A stretch of DNA of 6,411 bases from Desulfobacula sp. (GCA_027858355.1 JAQICW010000026.1:1-6411); one strand, 5' to 3'; positions 1 through 6,125 are shown, counted from the first letter of the stretch. The notes: generated from the sequence alone by a model not told the origin. Translations and numbers: made by a program.

Positions 1-348
1 TTTAAGGTTAAACTGATTTATGAATTCCGGGAGATAATATGCCCCAAAACTTTCAGAAGCATTAATTTTAAGGTGCTTTAAATTTTCACTTTGAAAGTCT
101 GCCATGCAGTCATCTGCCAATTTTTCAAGGTCAAATATTTTTTTTGCAATTTGGAAGAGATTGTCACCTGCCGGGGTCAATTCCATATTTTTGCCCAGGG
201 TATGAACAATGGGCACTTCATAATATTCCTGAAGTCGCTAGATACCTTTTGAAACAGCTGGCTGGGTAATATTTAATTCCGTTGCAGCATGACTCAGGTT
301 TTTGTGCTTAACTGCGAGATAAAAAAGTTTGAGCTGGTTGAGGTTCAT
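1..348 (-). pseudogene. LysR-type transcriptional regulator, 5' part, interrupted by in-frame TAG
   Basis: Reading leftward from the ATG at 348, the first 36 codons give a classic LysR N-terminal winged helix-turn-helix: MNLNQLKLFYLAVKHKNLSH, then AATELNITQPAVSKGI. Codon 37 is TAG (238-240), and the same frame stays open for 79 further codons to the window edge. It continues with RLQEYYEVPIVHTLGKNMEL and TPAGDNLF, which is the expected LysR continuation. The stop sits where family members commonly have Gln or Arg, so a single CAG-to-TAG change is the simplest explanation. The effector-binding domain has just begun (NLKHLKINASESFGAYYLPE) and continues outside the window. LysR proteins are cytoplasmic DNA-binding regulators of nearby metabolic genes, but here the gene points the same way as the cluster, so the target is unknown. 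No clear ribosome binding site precedes the ATG. Alternatives to a pseudogene are a sequencing error or amber recoding. Confidence 0.85.
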
Positions 349-356
349 GGGTTTAC

Positions 357-384
357 ATCTTAAATCAAATGCAAAATTAGTCAA
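357..384 (-). promoter_or_regulatory. possible sigma-70 promoter of the LysR gene, leaderless spacing
   Basis: On the minus strand, TTGACT (379-384) is followed after 16 bp by TAAGAT (357-362). Only 8 bases separate the -10 box from the LysR ATG, so transcription would start at or next to the ATG. That fits the absence of a Shine-Dalgarno sequence. The -35 matches 5 of 6 bases and the -10 matches 4 of 6. In AT-rich DNA this can arise by chance. Confidence 0.35.
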
Positions 385-617
385 GTAGCAACGATGGCCT
401 TTCTCCTACCTGACCAAATGAAGACTTACCACTAAATACCCAAATAGCATGGGATATAAAACGGAAATATGGGGCAATTGACCCTCCGGTAACCACCAGT
501 ACGTTCTCTCCATAGCAGTGGATCATCAACGATTCGATCAAGTATATGAAAAACTTCATGTTCTTCATGGTAATCTTTCATATTTTGTTGTGCCCGCCAG
601 GGCATGGGTGTTTGTTG

Positions 618-678
618 CGTGTCCCCGGAATTCGTGTCCCCGGAATTCGCCGGAATTCTCCTCGTGTCCCCGGAATTC
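618..678. repeat. cluster of GTGTCCCCGGAATTC repeats (REP/IS200-like flank type)
   Basis: Three copies of CGTGTCCCCGGAATTC lie at 618-633, 633-648 and 663-678, with a truncated CCGGAATTC at 650-658. The first two copies are directly abutting with a 15 bp period. GAATTC-GCCG-GAATTC (643-658) can fold into a 6 bp stem. On the minus strand the unit reads AATTCCGGGGACACG, and GGAGAATTCCGG occurs twice. From memory, this motif is common beside Y1 (IS200/REP-associated tyrosine) transposase genes in environmental proteobacterial genomes. No transposase is encoded here, so this is either a solitary repeat cluster or a remnant. It starts only 8 bp after the corrinoid gene stop codon and is far more GC-rich than its surroundings. 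Confidence 0.75.
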
Positions 679-685
679 TCCCTCC

Positions 686-1318
686 TTAGTTTACAAGAGA
701 CTTGGCAAGCTTAGAAGCAGCCCCCGCATCGGCTGCAAATCCATCAGCTCCGATTTCATCGGCAAAGGCTTGGGTAACGGGGGCACCCCCCACCAAGATT
801 TTGACTCGGTCTCTCAGGCCGGATTCCACGATGGCATCAACGGTTTGTTTCATCATGGGCATGGTGGTTGTCAATAGGGCCGATAAACAGACAACCTGGG
901 CATTTTTTTTCTTTATTTGGACCACAAAATTCTCGGGAGAAATATCTACGCCAAGGTTGTGTACTTCCATGCCCGCACTTTCCATCATCATGGCTACAAG
1001 GTTTTTACCAATGTCATGCAGATCGCCTTTTACAGTTCCGATAATTACATTGCCGTTACTGACAGATTCGCCTTCCCCAAGAAGGGGTTTAAGGATACCA
1101 ACACACTCGCCCATTGCTCTAGCTGCCATCAAAACTTCTGGGATAAACATGGTGCCACTTTCCATCTTTTCTCCGACAATATCCATACCAGCGATTAGTC
1201 CTTGATTTAAAATGTCAGCAGGGGCCACATTCTCGGATAAGGCTGTTTTTACAAGTGCAACTATTTTATTAGTGTCGCAAGCCACTAAAGCCTCTGTCAT
1301 TGAGTTAAAATCAACCAT
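686..1318 (-). CDS. corrinoid (cobalamin-binding) methyl-carrier protein, MtbC/MttC/MtaC-like
   Basis: This 210-residue protein has the two-domain layout of the small corrinoid proteins that carry methyl groups between methyltransferases. Residues ~5-85 form the helical cap (B12-binding_2 type, including GMDIVGEKMESGTMFIPEVL). Residues ~90-208 form the Rossmann-like B12 domain. The cobalt-ligand motif is DLHDIG, with the lower-ligand histidine at His101 in GDLHDIGKNLV. The supporting SALLTTTM segment (146-153) and GGAPV (177-181) complete the usual DxHxxG / SxL / GG signature. Full length is normal for MtaC, MtbC and MttC relatives, which cannot be told apart on motifs alone. The protein should be cytoplasmic and cycle between Co(I) and methyl-Co(III). 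AGGAAA (1324-1329) lies 5 bases before the ATG. It follows the UroD-type methyltransferase gene after 134 bp, the expected partner. No reductive activator (RACo-like) gene is present in the window. Confidence 0.93.
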   Translation of the reverse strand: MVDFNSMTEALVACDTNKIVALVKTALSENVAPADILNQGLIAGMDIVGEKMESGTMFIPEVLMAARAMGECVGILKPLLGEGESVSNGNVIIGTVKGDLHDIGKNLVAMMMESAGMEVHNLGVDISPENFVVQIKKKNAQVVCLSALLTTTMPMMKQTVDAIVESGLRDRVKILVGGAPVTQAFADEIGADGFAADAGAASKLAKSLVN

Positions 1319-1452
1319 TTTTATTTCCTAATACTTGTTAAAAATATTTAGTAAATCTAATATGCGATATCCATTCCACGGTGAAGATTATCTTTCATAT
1401 ATTGTCATTCAAAATTCCCATACTACCCTTACAAAAACATTTTCTATCTGTT
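1319..1452. other. 134 bp gap between methyltransferase and corrinoid genes
   Basis: The gap is AT-rich and carries the corrinoid gene ribosome binding site at its left end. A 4 bp stem TTAG-ATTTA-CTAA followed by a short T run is too weak to call as a terminator. No convincing promoter or small gene was found, so co-transcription of the two flanking genes is possible but unproven. Confidence 0.4.
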
Positions 1453-2544
1453 CTATTTGCTATAGGTCCCATACTTCCTGACAGCCCTGACGGCAGCACG
1501 AACGTTTTCCGGCGATGTGGCTGTGGACAGGGAACACAGGTAGAGCGTCAGCCTTCCACCCGGAGCCCCTATCTGTAAATAATTTTTAACCCGCTCTTTC
1601 ACTTCTACAGGAGAGGCACTGTCCAGAAAAGTTGCCCCTACTCCAAGACAGAGATTGATATTATGTTTGTTCGCATATTCTTTAAACATATCGGGTTTAA
1701 GTTTTTCCACATCCGGGTCCTGAACTCGAATGAAGTTTTGACACACCTGTCTTTTCATGTCCAGCATGACCTCCGGGTTGGACAGAAAACGCTCCCCCAC
1801 CCAGTTGGGCACATAAACTTCAGGCCCCACAAGCTCCCTGAGTTTGAGGACAGGAGGCATGACCCAGTCCCGCATAATATCCGGACTGACAATGGGCAGA
1901 GAACCGAAGGCATCATCGGCTCCTATTTCTTTTAAATTGGGAAATTCTTTTTTAACCCGTAACAGCCAGGGTGCAAGGACTTCTTCAGTGACTCGACCCA
2001 GCAATTCTCTAACAAAATCAGGTTTAATATAAATATCCACCAGCAGGTTACTGGCGCCTCGAATATTGGCGGCCAAAGTAAACGGAGCAGAACACCTGAA
2101 AGGCGGTAATACACCGCCGGTCAGTTTTTCATATTGATGATACATTTCCAATACATGCGAAAAACGTCCGACGGAATCAAAATCCGGGGTCTTAATCTTT
2201 TGCAGGTCATCTTTATCCGCAATAATCGGTTTTGCATAGTTTAGATCCGGAAGGGAGTCATCGCTCCAGAAAATCTCCATGCCCAGGCCTTCGGGTTCAA
2301 TATTATAGACATCAAAATCTAAATACGGGCTGTCAATACCATATCTTTCCATTATTTCCAATGTCCCTGCTGCTATCAGCTCCGGGCTGGAATAAAATTC
2401 CCGGGGTCCCAACCCAAGCTCTTTTCTGGCAAATTCAGGCATCTGGGCTATAATAGGCACCCTGTCCGGTATCCCATTGTTCGCTGCGGCCTGACGTTCT
2501 GCCCCCTGCTGAAGGAAGGTATATTTTTTTTTTAACTCAACCAT
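1453..2544 (-). CDS. uroporphyrinogen decarboxylase-family (MtaA/MtbA/CmuA-type) methyltransferase
   Basis: The 363-residue protein matches the URO-D superfamily TIM barrel used by corrinoid-dependent methyltransferases rather than true HemE. The neighbouring corrinoid gene supports a methyl-transfer role. Recognisable landmarks are IPDRVP near the N-terminus (25-30), APFTLAANIRG (153-163), IGADDAFGSLPIVSPD (207-222, the conserved acidic pair D210-D211), and ASPVEVKERV (310-319). The C-terminal LYLCSLSTATSPENVRAA segment (334-351) places Cys337 where MtaA/MtbA relatives carry a zinc-ligand cysteine. At the position of their His-x-Cys motif this protein reads VPNWVGE (245-251), so two expected ligands seem absent. 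It may act on a substrate or cofactor differently from MtaA. AGGAG lies 11 bases before the ATG. The start is followed by a run of ten A (2524-2533). The stop is TAG, with a second in-frame TAG three codons on (1444-1446). It is cytoplasmic; substrate and acceptor are unknown. Confidence 0.88.
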   Translation of the reverse strand: MVELKKKYTFLQQGAERQAAANNGIPDRVPIIAQMPEFARKELGLGPREFYSSPELIAAGTLEIMERYGIDSPYLDFDVYNIEPEGLGMEIFWSDDSLPDLNYAKPIIADKDDLQKIKTPDFDSVGRFSHVLEMYHQYEKLTGGVLPPFRCSAPFTLAANIRGASNLLVDIYIKPDFVRELLGRVTEEVLAPWLLRVKKEFPNLKEIGADDAFGSLPIVSPDIMRDWVMPPVLKLRELVGPEVYVPNWVGERFLSNPEVMLDMKRQVCQNFIRVQDPDVEKLKPDMFKEYANKHNINLCLGVGATFLDSASPVEVKERVKNYLQIGAPGGRLTLYLCSLSTATSPENVRAAVRAVRKYGTYSK

Positions 2545-2686
2545 TTGGAATCACTCTCCTTTGATTTTTTTTACGGCTCTGATAAGAATAAAATCGTCTA
2601 TTATGCTAATATAGAAGATACCCTCTTCTAAACTAAACAAACACGAATCCAAGATGAATTTGAAAATTCAAAATTTGAGTGTTAAA
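2545..2686. other. 142 bp gap between uspA-like and methyltransferase genes
   Basis: The gap is AT-rich and contains the methyltransferase ribosome binding site, a 7 bp stem inverted repeat (2612-2630) and AT palindromes such as TTTGAA-AA-TTCAAA (2659-2672). None of these is followed by a T tail in the direction of transcription, so no intrinsic terminator is evident after the uspA-like gene. A TGG-N10-TTGT-like stretch (2636-2651) only weakly resembles a sigma-54 promoter. Confidence 0.4.
2612..2630. repeat. 7 bp inverted repeat upstream of the methyltransferase gene
   Basis: TAGAAGA (2612-2618) and TCTTCTA (2624-2630) are perfect reverse complements around a 5-base spacer. The repeat lies 67 bp before the methyltransferase start codon and is not followed by a T run. 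This suits an operator-like dyad better than a terminator. The function is unknown. Confidence 0.4.
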
Positions 2687-3160
2687 TCACCTTTTGATCA
2701 CCAACACAGGCGATTTACATCGTCTGATTACTTTTTCCGAAACGTCTCCAAGAAAAATTTTGGGTAAGTTTTTGCGACCATGAGATCCAATTACAATAGC
2801 GGAAACTTTTTCTTCTTTTTCAATAGCAAGCAATTCACTTATCGGGAAACCTTTTTTAATGAGTACTTTAACTTGCAAACCGCATTCCTCAAGTTCTGAT
2901 TTCAACTTATTTGTTTTTTGTATTCTTTCCTGCATGATTTTATCTAAGATTTCTTCGACATCTCCGACATATGCCCCTGTTGCCTCATCAAATGCATAGT
3001 GTGAGCTGCAGATAAGCCCAATGGAATCAATCATCCGCTGGTTGATGACGTTTAAAAGCACGACTTCTTTTGTCCCGGCTTGCTTGAGCTTTTTGACATA
3101 GTCAAAGGCTTTCGCAGCCATAGTGGAAAAATCTGTGGGAAACAATATTTTCTCAAACAT
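2687..3160 (-). CDS. universal stress protein (UspA family), TRAP-associated (TeaD-like context)
   Basis: This 157-residue protein is a single Usp domain of normal length. The N-terminus MFEKILFPTDFS gives the first strand and the D10 of the nucleotide site. The C-terminal VIGSHGRKNLPKIFLGDVSE (124-142) matches the G-2X-G-9X-G-S/T ATP-binding signature at G125, G128 and G138. Residue 139 is Asp instead of Ser/Thr, so ATP binding may be weakened or altered. The protein ends with the usual strand SPVLVIKR. Usp proteins are cytoplasmic dimers. GAGG sits 7 bases before the ATG, and the gene begins 20 bp after the dctM stop, so it is almost certainly in the TRAP operon. In Halomonas elongata, TeaD, a Usp protein, is encoded with the ectoine TRAP transporter TeaABC and modulates its activity. 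A similar role here is an inference from position only. Confidence 0.93.
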   Translation of the reverse strand: MFEKILFPTDFSTMAAKAFDYVKKLKQAGTKEVVLLNVINQRMIDSIGLICSSHYAFDEATGAYVGDVEEILDKIMQERIQKTNKLKSELEECGLQVKVLIKKGFPISELLAIEKEEKVSAIVIGSHGRKNLPKIFLGDVSEKVIRRCKSPVLVIKR

Positions 3161-3180
3161 TTTTTAACCTCGATATCATT

Positions 3181-4467
3181 TTAAAAAGTTCCAAAAACCA
3201 AATCCGGCGCCCAGGTAATGATACGCGGAAAAAGGACCATCAAAATAACCACTGCCACAAGACTGAGAAAGAAAATGACAATCTCTTTACTATACGTCCA
3301 GATATCAATATCTGCATAGTGGATGGTAATATAGAATCCCATACCTACAGGCGGAGTAATCATGGCAAGTTGCAGGGTGAAGACCAGAATCACTCCAAAA
3401 TAAACCGGATCAATCCCCATGGAAAGAACTACGGGAAGTAAAAGCGGCCCCATGATTACCAGCAGGGAAACGTCTTCCATAATCATGCCCAGAAGAATCA
3501 GGACACCAACAATTATAAACATAGTCACTTCCGGAGTGGTGGTCAGGTTGTTTATGAAGCCAAGGAGCTTTTGCGGCACCTGGGTCCTTGTAGCCAGCAA
3601 TCCGAACCCCCGGGCAGCTGACAGGACAAAAAGCAACCCCCCTGTATTGGCTCCGACCTGAATAAAAATCCTGAAGAGCTTCTTTATCCCGAATGCCCGA
3701 TAAAAAAAGACAGAGAGAACAAAGGCATACATACAGGCTATGACAGCAGCTTCCGTTGGAGTAAAAACACCTGAAACAATTCCCCCGACCAGAATAAACG
3801 GAGTGAGCAGTGCAGGAAAAGTCTTTTTAAATTTCAGAAAGACTGTTCCGAAATTTTGCTTAGGCAGTCTTGGATATCCTCTCCTGATAGCCAGGTAATA
3901 AACGATCAACATCAACACCAACCCCATTAAGATTCCCGGGATTATTCCTCCTAACAGCATCCTGCCGACAGAGGTATTCGTCACAACAGCACCGATGACC
4001 ATGCAGATACTGGGTGGAATTATAGGGCCGATAATGGCAGATGCCGCAGTAACAGATGCACTGAAGGCAGGATCATAGCCAGCATCCTTCATTGCCTTTA
4101 TTTCTACTTTGCCCAGACCGGCAGTATCTGCCAATCCTGAACCGGACATTCCTGCAAAAATCATGCTGGCAATGACATTGACATGACCTAATCCACCCGG
4201 GATACGCCCGACCAGTGTCTTGGCAAAATCGAAAATGTCATCTGTTATATTTGATTCATTCATCAGTTCAGCAGCAAGCATAAAAAAAGGCACGGCCAAA
4301 AGCACGTATACATCTGAGGAAAATAAAATTTCACTACTCACTGCTATTAAATTCATTGTATCCCCGGTACAGAAAAGATAACCTATACAGGCAGTCAAGA
4401 TGCCGAAGGCCATCGGAGCTCCAAGGAAAAACAAAAGAAACATAGCCATAAAAATTATTAACATCAT
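3181..4467 (-). CDS. dctM: TRAP transporter large membrane subunit (DctM family)
   Basis: This 428-residue, very hydrophobic protein has the usual DctM length and about twelve membrane segments. It forms the Na+-coupled transport channel of a tripartite ATP-independent periplasmic transporter. Hallmarks seen are FLGAPMAFGI (14-23), AGMSGSGLADTAGLG (105-119), GPIIPPSI (147-154), FTPTEAAV (235-242) and TPPVGMGFY (371-379). The last two frame the conserved half-repeat motifs of the family. The start is the first of two adjacent ATG codons. It overlaps the dctQ stop as ATGA (4464-4467), with GAGGAG 11 bases upstream, indicating translational coupling with dctQ. The stop is TAA. Together with DctQ it would sit in the inner membrane and receive substrate from the DctP protein. 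Nothing in the sequence gives the substrate. The symbol is a family name and does not imply C4-dicarboxylates. Confidence 0.96.
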   Translation of the reverse strand: MMLIIFMAMFLLFFLGAPMAFGILTACIGYLFCTGDTMNLIAVSSEILFSSDVYVLLAVPFFMLAAELMNESNITDDIFDFAKTLVGRIPGGLGHVNVIASMIFAGMSGSGLADTAGLGKVEIKAMKDAGYDPAFSASVTAASAIIGPIIPPSICMVIGAVVTNTSVGRMLLGGIIPGILMGLVLMLIVYYLAIRRGYPRLPKQNFGTVFLKFKKTFPALLTPFILVGGIVSGVFTPTEAAVIACMYAFVLSVFFYRAFGIKKLFRIFIQVGANTGGLLFVLSAARGFGLLATRTQVPQKLLGFINNLTTTPEVTMFIIVGVLILLGMIMEDVSLLVIMGPLLLPVVLSMGIDPVYFGVILVFTLQLAMITPPVGMGFYITIHYADIDIWTYSKEIVIFFLSLVAVVILMVLFPRIITWAPDLVFGTF

Positions 4468-4970
4468 TGGGGTATCCGCTCCTCGTGTTTTGTGATTTGC
4501 TTTACTGTATCAGCCAGGAAATACATCGTCATCAGGACAGAATTCACCGGTAGCGCCAGCCAGGGATAGTACATTGGAATTTTAGTCATGGGGGCAATTC
4601 TTGCTCCAGAGATCATGGTAACTTTCCAAGAATAATAGGCGATGATCATTAAAGTGGTCATAATCAAAATATTAACGAATACCCTTATGATCTTGCTCCA
4701 GATTCCTCTTAGAAACTTATCGATATTCAGTCCCATGGACAAATGAGTGCCATATTTAGTGATTACGCTGGCCCCGGTAAAAGTAAGCCAAATTAGAATG
4801 AACCTGGAAAGTTCCGAACTCCAAGAGGTGGGATTGTTAAATACATAACGGAGGATGACCTGCATAAAAGTCAGACCTACCAAAGCGATCATCATTATTC
4901 CCAGCATGTACTCAAGAAGGGCAGTGATTCCGTTAAGGATTTTATCTGCAATCATTGTAATCGGATTCAT
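4464..4970 (-). CDS. dctQ: TRAP transporter small membrane subunit (DctQ family)
   Basis: The 168-residue protein has four predicted membrane segments at about 17-40, 56-72, 94-114 and 133-155, the expected DctQ layout and length. The family motif is visible as NNPTSWSSELSRFILIWLTF (45-64), including the conserved Trp-x-x-Glu and the following Ser-Arg-Phe. DctQ partners DctM in the inner membrane and is required for transport. AAGGA lies 6 bases before the ATG. The stop overlaps the dctM start by four bases. The gene begins 121 bp after dctP, and that gap contains a terminator-like hairpin, so dctQM is probably transcribed at lower levels than dctP. Confidence 0.94.
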   Translation of the reverse strand: MNPITMIADKILNGITALLEYMLGIMMIALVGLTFMQVILRYVFNNPTSWSSELSRFILIWLTFTGASVITKYGTHLSMGLNIDKFLRGIWSKIIRVFVNILIMTTLMIIAYYSWKVTMISGARIAPMTKIPMYYPWLALPVNSVLMTMYFLADTVKQITKHEERIPQ

Positions 4971-5022
4971 AATACTTCCTTTAAAATAATCTCAGGCAGA
5001 CTTACTAAAAAAATGGTAAAAA

Positions 5023-5057
5023 CCCACTGATAATCCGAAAGGGTGGGTATCAGTGGG
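5023..5057 (-). terminator. Rho-independent terminator/attenuator between dctP and dctQM
   Basis: On the minus strand, CCCACTGATA (5048-5057) and TATCAGTGGG (5023-5032) form a perfect 10 bp stem with a 15-base loop, followed at once by TTTTT. It lies 34 bp after the dctP stop and upstream of dctQ. Partial termination here would raise DctP over the membrane subunits, as expected for a binding protein. There is no obvious second promoter between the hairpin and dctQ. Confidence 0.75.
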
Positions 5058-5091
5058 CTGTTGATTTTTTTCTTTATCCAGCGATAATCAA

Positions 5092-6075
5092 TTAATAACC
5101 TGCTTTTTGAATCTTTTTATACATGGAAATAGCCCGTTCGTTTCCTTCCAGTATATTGTCTATATTGTCGGCAACCGCTTTTTTAAATTCACTGGTATCT
5201 GTTTTTATAACAGTGATGCCATGAGCTGTCATATCAGCCATGGCATCAGCAAAAGTCTTGCCCAGGCTGATCTTAGTTTTCAGGTTGGCAATTTCTATAG
5301 CCATCTTAAATACGGATTTTTCATGATCGTTCAGGCTCTGCCAGAAAGTTTCACTCGTATTGTAGGCTATGGCTGTATAGAGATTTCCGGTCATATTGAT
5401 ATAATTGCAGACTTCATTAAATTTCTCATCATACATATCTAAAATGGGATTATCCAAACCGTCAATCACGCCGGTAGCCAAGCTGGTATAGATTTCACCC
5501 CAGTCCAGAGGAGTCGGTTTGGCTCCATAGGAACGCCAGCTTGATAGCAGTGGTGCCATCTGTGCGCAACGGTTCTTAACCCCCTTGACATCAGCCATGG
5601 TTCGAATTGGTTTTTTACTGAGAAAGTTAAATGTCCCCATGCTGTCGACATTACCGATGATTCTCACGCCTTGCTTTACCAGTTTATCGTTCATTTCCTT
5701 TTTAAACAGATCGGAACGCATGAATTCTAAATAGCCGTCCAGGCTTTTAAACACATAATGAGCGGCCAGGACTTTAAACTCGGGAACATTTCCTTCCCAG
5801 ATGTAGGGAAATTCTGAATATATTTGAACAGTATTCGTCTGCAGACCCTGCATCAGAGCCAGGGTGCCGCCAATCTGGCCGGCTGGATAGACTTCCACTT
5901 TCATGTCTGGGAGTTGTGCTTCAACCGCTTTTTTAAATTCAACTGCCTGATAATGGAAAATAGAACCGGGAGAATTCACATGCCCAAATTTGCACACTTT
6001 GCCCGCAAAAGAAGGGATACTTAAACCAAAAATCAGACTTGCAATCACGATGATATTCAAACTGAATTTTTTCAT
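5092..6075 (-). CDS. dctP: TRAP transporter periplasmic solute-binding protein (DctP family)
   Basis: The preferred start is the ATG at 6075, giving 327 residues, because GGAGG (6081-6085) sits exactly 5 bases upstream. A TTG four codons earlier would place the start inside the ribosome binding site. Residues 1-24 are a Sec signal peptide (MKKFSLN, a hydrophobic core, then PSFA before GK). The mature protein begins KVCKFGHVNSPGS, the usual first strand. Family landmarks are YPAGQIGG (63-70), VKNRCAQM with the substrate-carboxylate Arg at R169, and WGEIYTSLATGVIDGLDNP (192-210), ending at the conserved Asn-Pro. In DctP-type proteins this Arg forms a salt bridge to a carboxylate, so an organic anion is the likely ligand. 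The protein heads the cluster, is preceded by a sigma-54 promoter and is followed by a hairpin terminator. Length and architecture are normal. The specific substrate cannot be read from the sequence. Confidence 0.95.
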   Translation of the reverse strand: MKKFSLNIIVIASLIFGLSIPSFAGKVCKFGHVNSPGSIFHYQAVEFKKAVEAQLPDMKVEVYPAGQIGGTLALMQGLQTNTVQIYSEFPYIWEGNVPEFKVLAAHYVFKSLDGYLEFMRSDLFKKEMNDKLVKQGVRIIGNVDSMGTFNFLSKKPIRTMADVKGVKNRCAQMAPLLSSWRSYGAKPTPLDWGEIYTSLATGVIDGLDNPILDMYDEKFNEVCNYINMTGNLYTAIAYNTSETFWQSLNDHEKSVFKMAIEIANLKTKISLGKTFADAMADMTAHGITVIKTDTSEFKKAVADNIDNILEGNERAISMYKKIQKAGY

Positions 6076-6080
6076 ACTTT

Positions 6081-6085
6081 CCTCC
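6081..6085 (-). promoter_or_regulatory. ribosome binding site that sets the dctP start
   Basis: GGAGG with a 5-base spacer (AAAGT) precedes the ATG at 6073-6075. It overlaps the upstream in-frame TTG region and therefore argues for the ATG. Confidence 0.85.
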
Positions 6086-6125
6086 AAAAAATTAAGGGTT
6101 AATATTCTAAAGATCTATATCAATT

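Larger units (their letters stand above)
349..685. other. 337 bp region without a confident gene
   Basis: This region separates the corrinoid protein gene from the LysR gene. Its right part (618-678) is the GTGTCCCCGGAATTC repeat cluster and its left end holds the putative LysR promoter. Between them a minus-strand ATG at 605 opens a 57-codon frame ending in TAG at 432-434. It begins MPWRAQQNMKDYHEEHEVFH and continues through ILDRIVDDPLLWRERTGGYR. The first 40 residues have a plausible soluble-protein composition, but the end looks non-coding, there is no good ribosome binding site, and I recognise no family. It may be a decayed gene or element remnant next to the repeats. An overlapping minus-strand frame (377-568) is hydrophobic and also unrecognised. 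No strong Rho-independent terminator was seen after the corrinoid gene. Confidence 0.5.

Noticed and set aside
518..877. Plus-strand frame of 119 codons containing repeated CPRNS
   Set aside because: The repeated residues simply translate the GTGTCCCCGGAATTC repeats, and the right part is antisense to the corrinoid protein gene. No family resemblance.
702..1205. Plus-strand frame of 167 codons
   Set aside because: It is entirely antisense to the well-supported corrinoid protein gene, with composition typical of a shadow frame.
1324..1360. Terminator between methyltransferase and corrinoid genes
   Set aside because: The only hairpin is a 4 bp AT-rich stem, not credible as an intrinsic terminator.
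1453..2544. True heme-pathway uroporphyrinogen decarboxylase (HemE)
   Set aside because: The adjacent corrinoid protein gene and the MtaA-like C-terminal Cys region fit the methyltransferase branch of the superfamily better than HemE.
2636..2651. Second sigma-54 promoter before the methyltransferase gene
   Set aside because: Only TGG and TTG match. The -12 GC is GT and the CACG block is absent, so it is too weak to claim.
5107..5442. Plus-strand frame of 111 codons opposite dctP
   Set aside because: It is antisense to the dctP gene, with no ribosome binding site or recognisable domain.
6076..6087. Alternative dctP start at an upstream TTG (4 extra residues)
   Set aside because: The TTG overlaps the GGAGG ribosome binding site of the downstream ATG, and the extra acidic residues would precede an otherwise standard signal peptide start.
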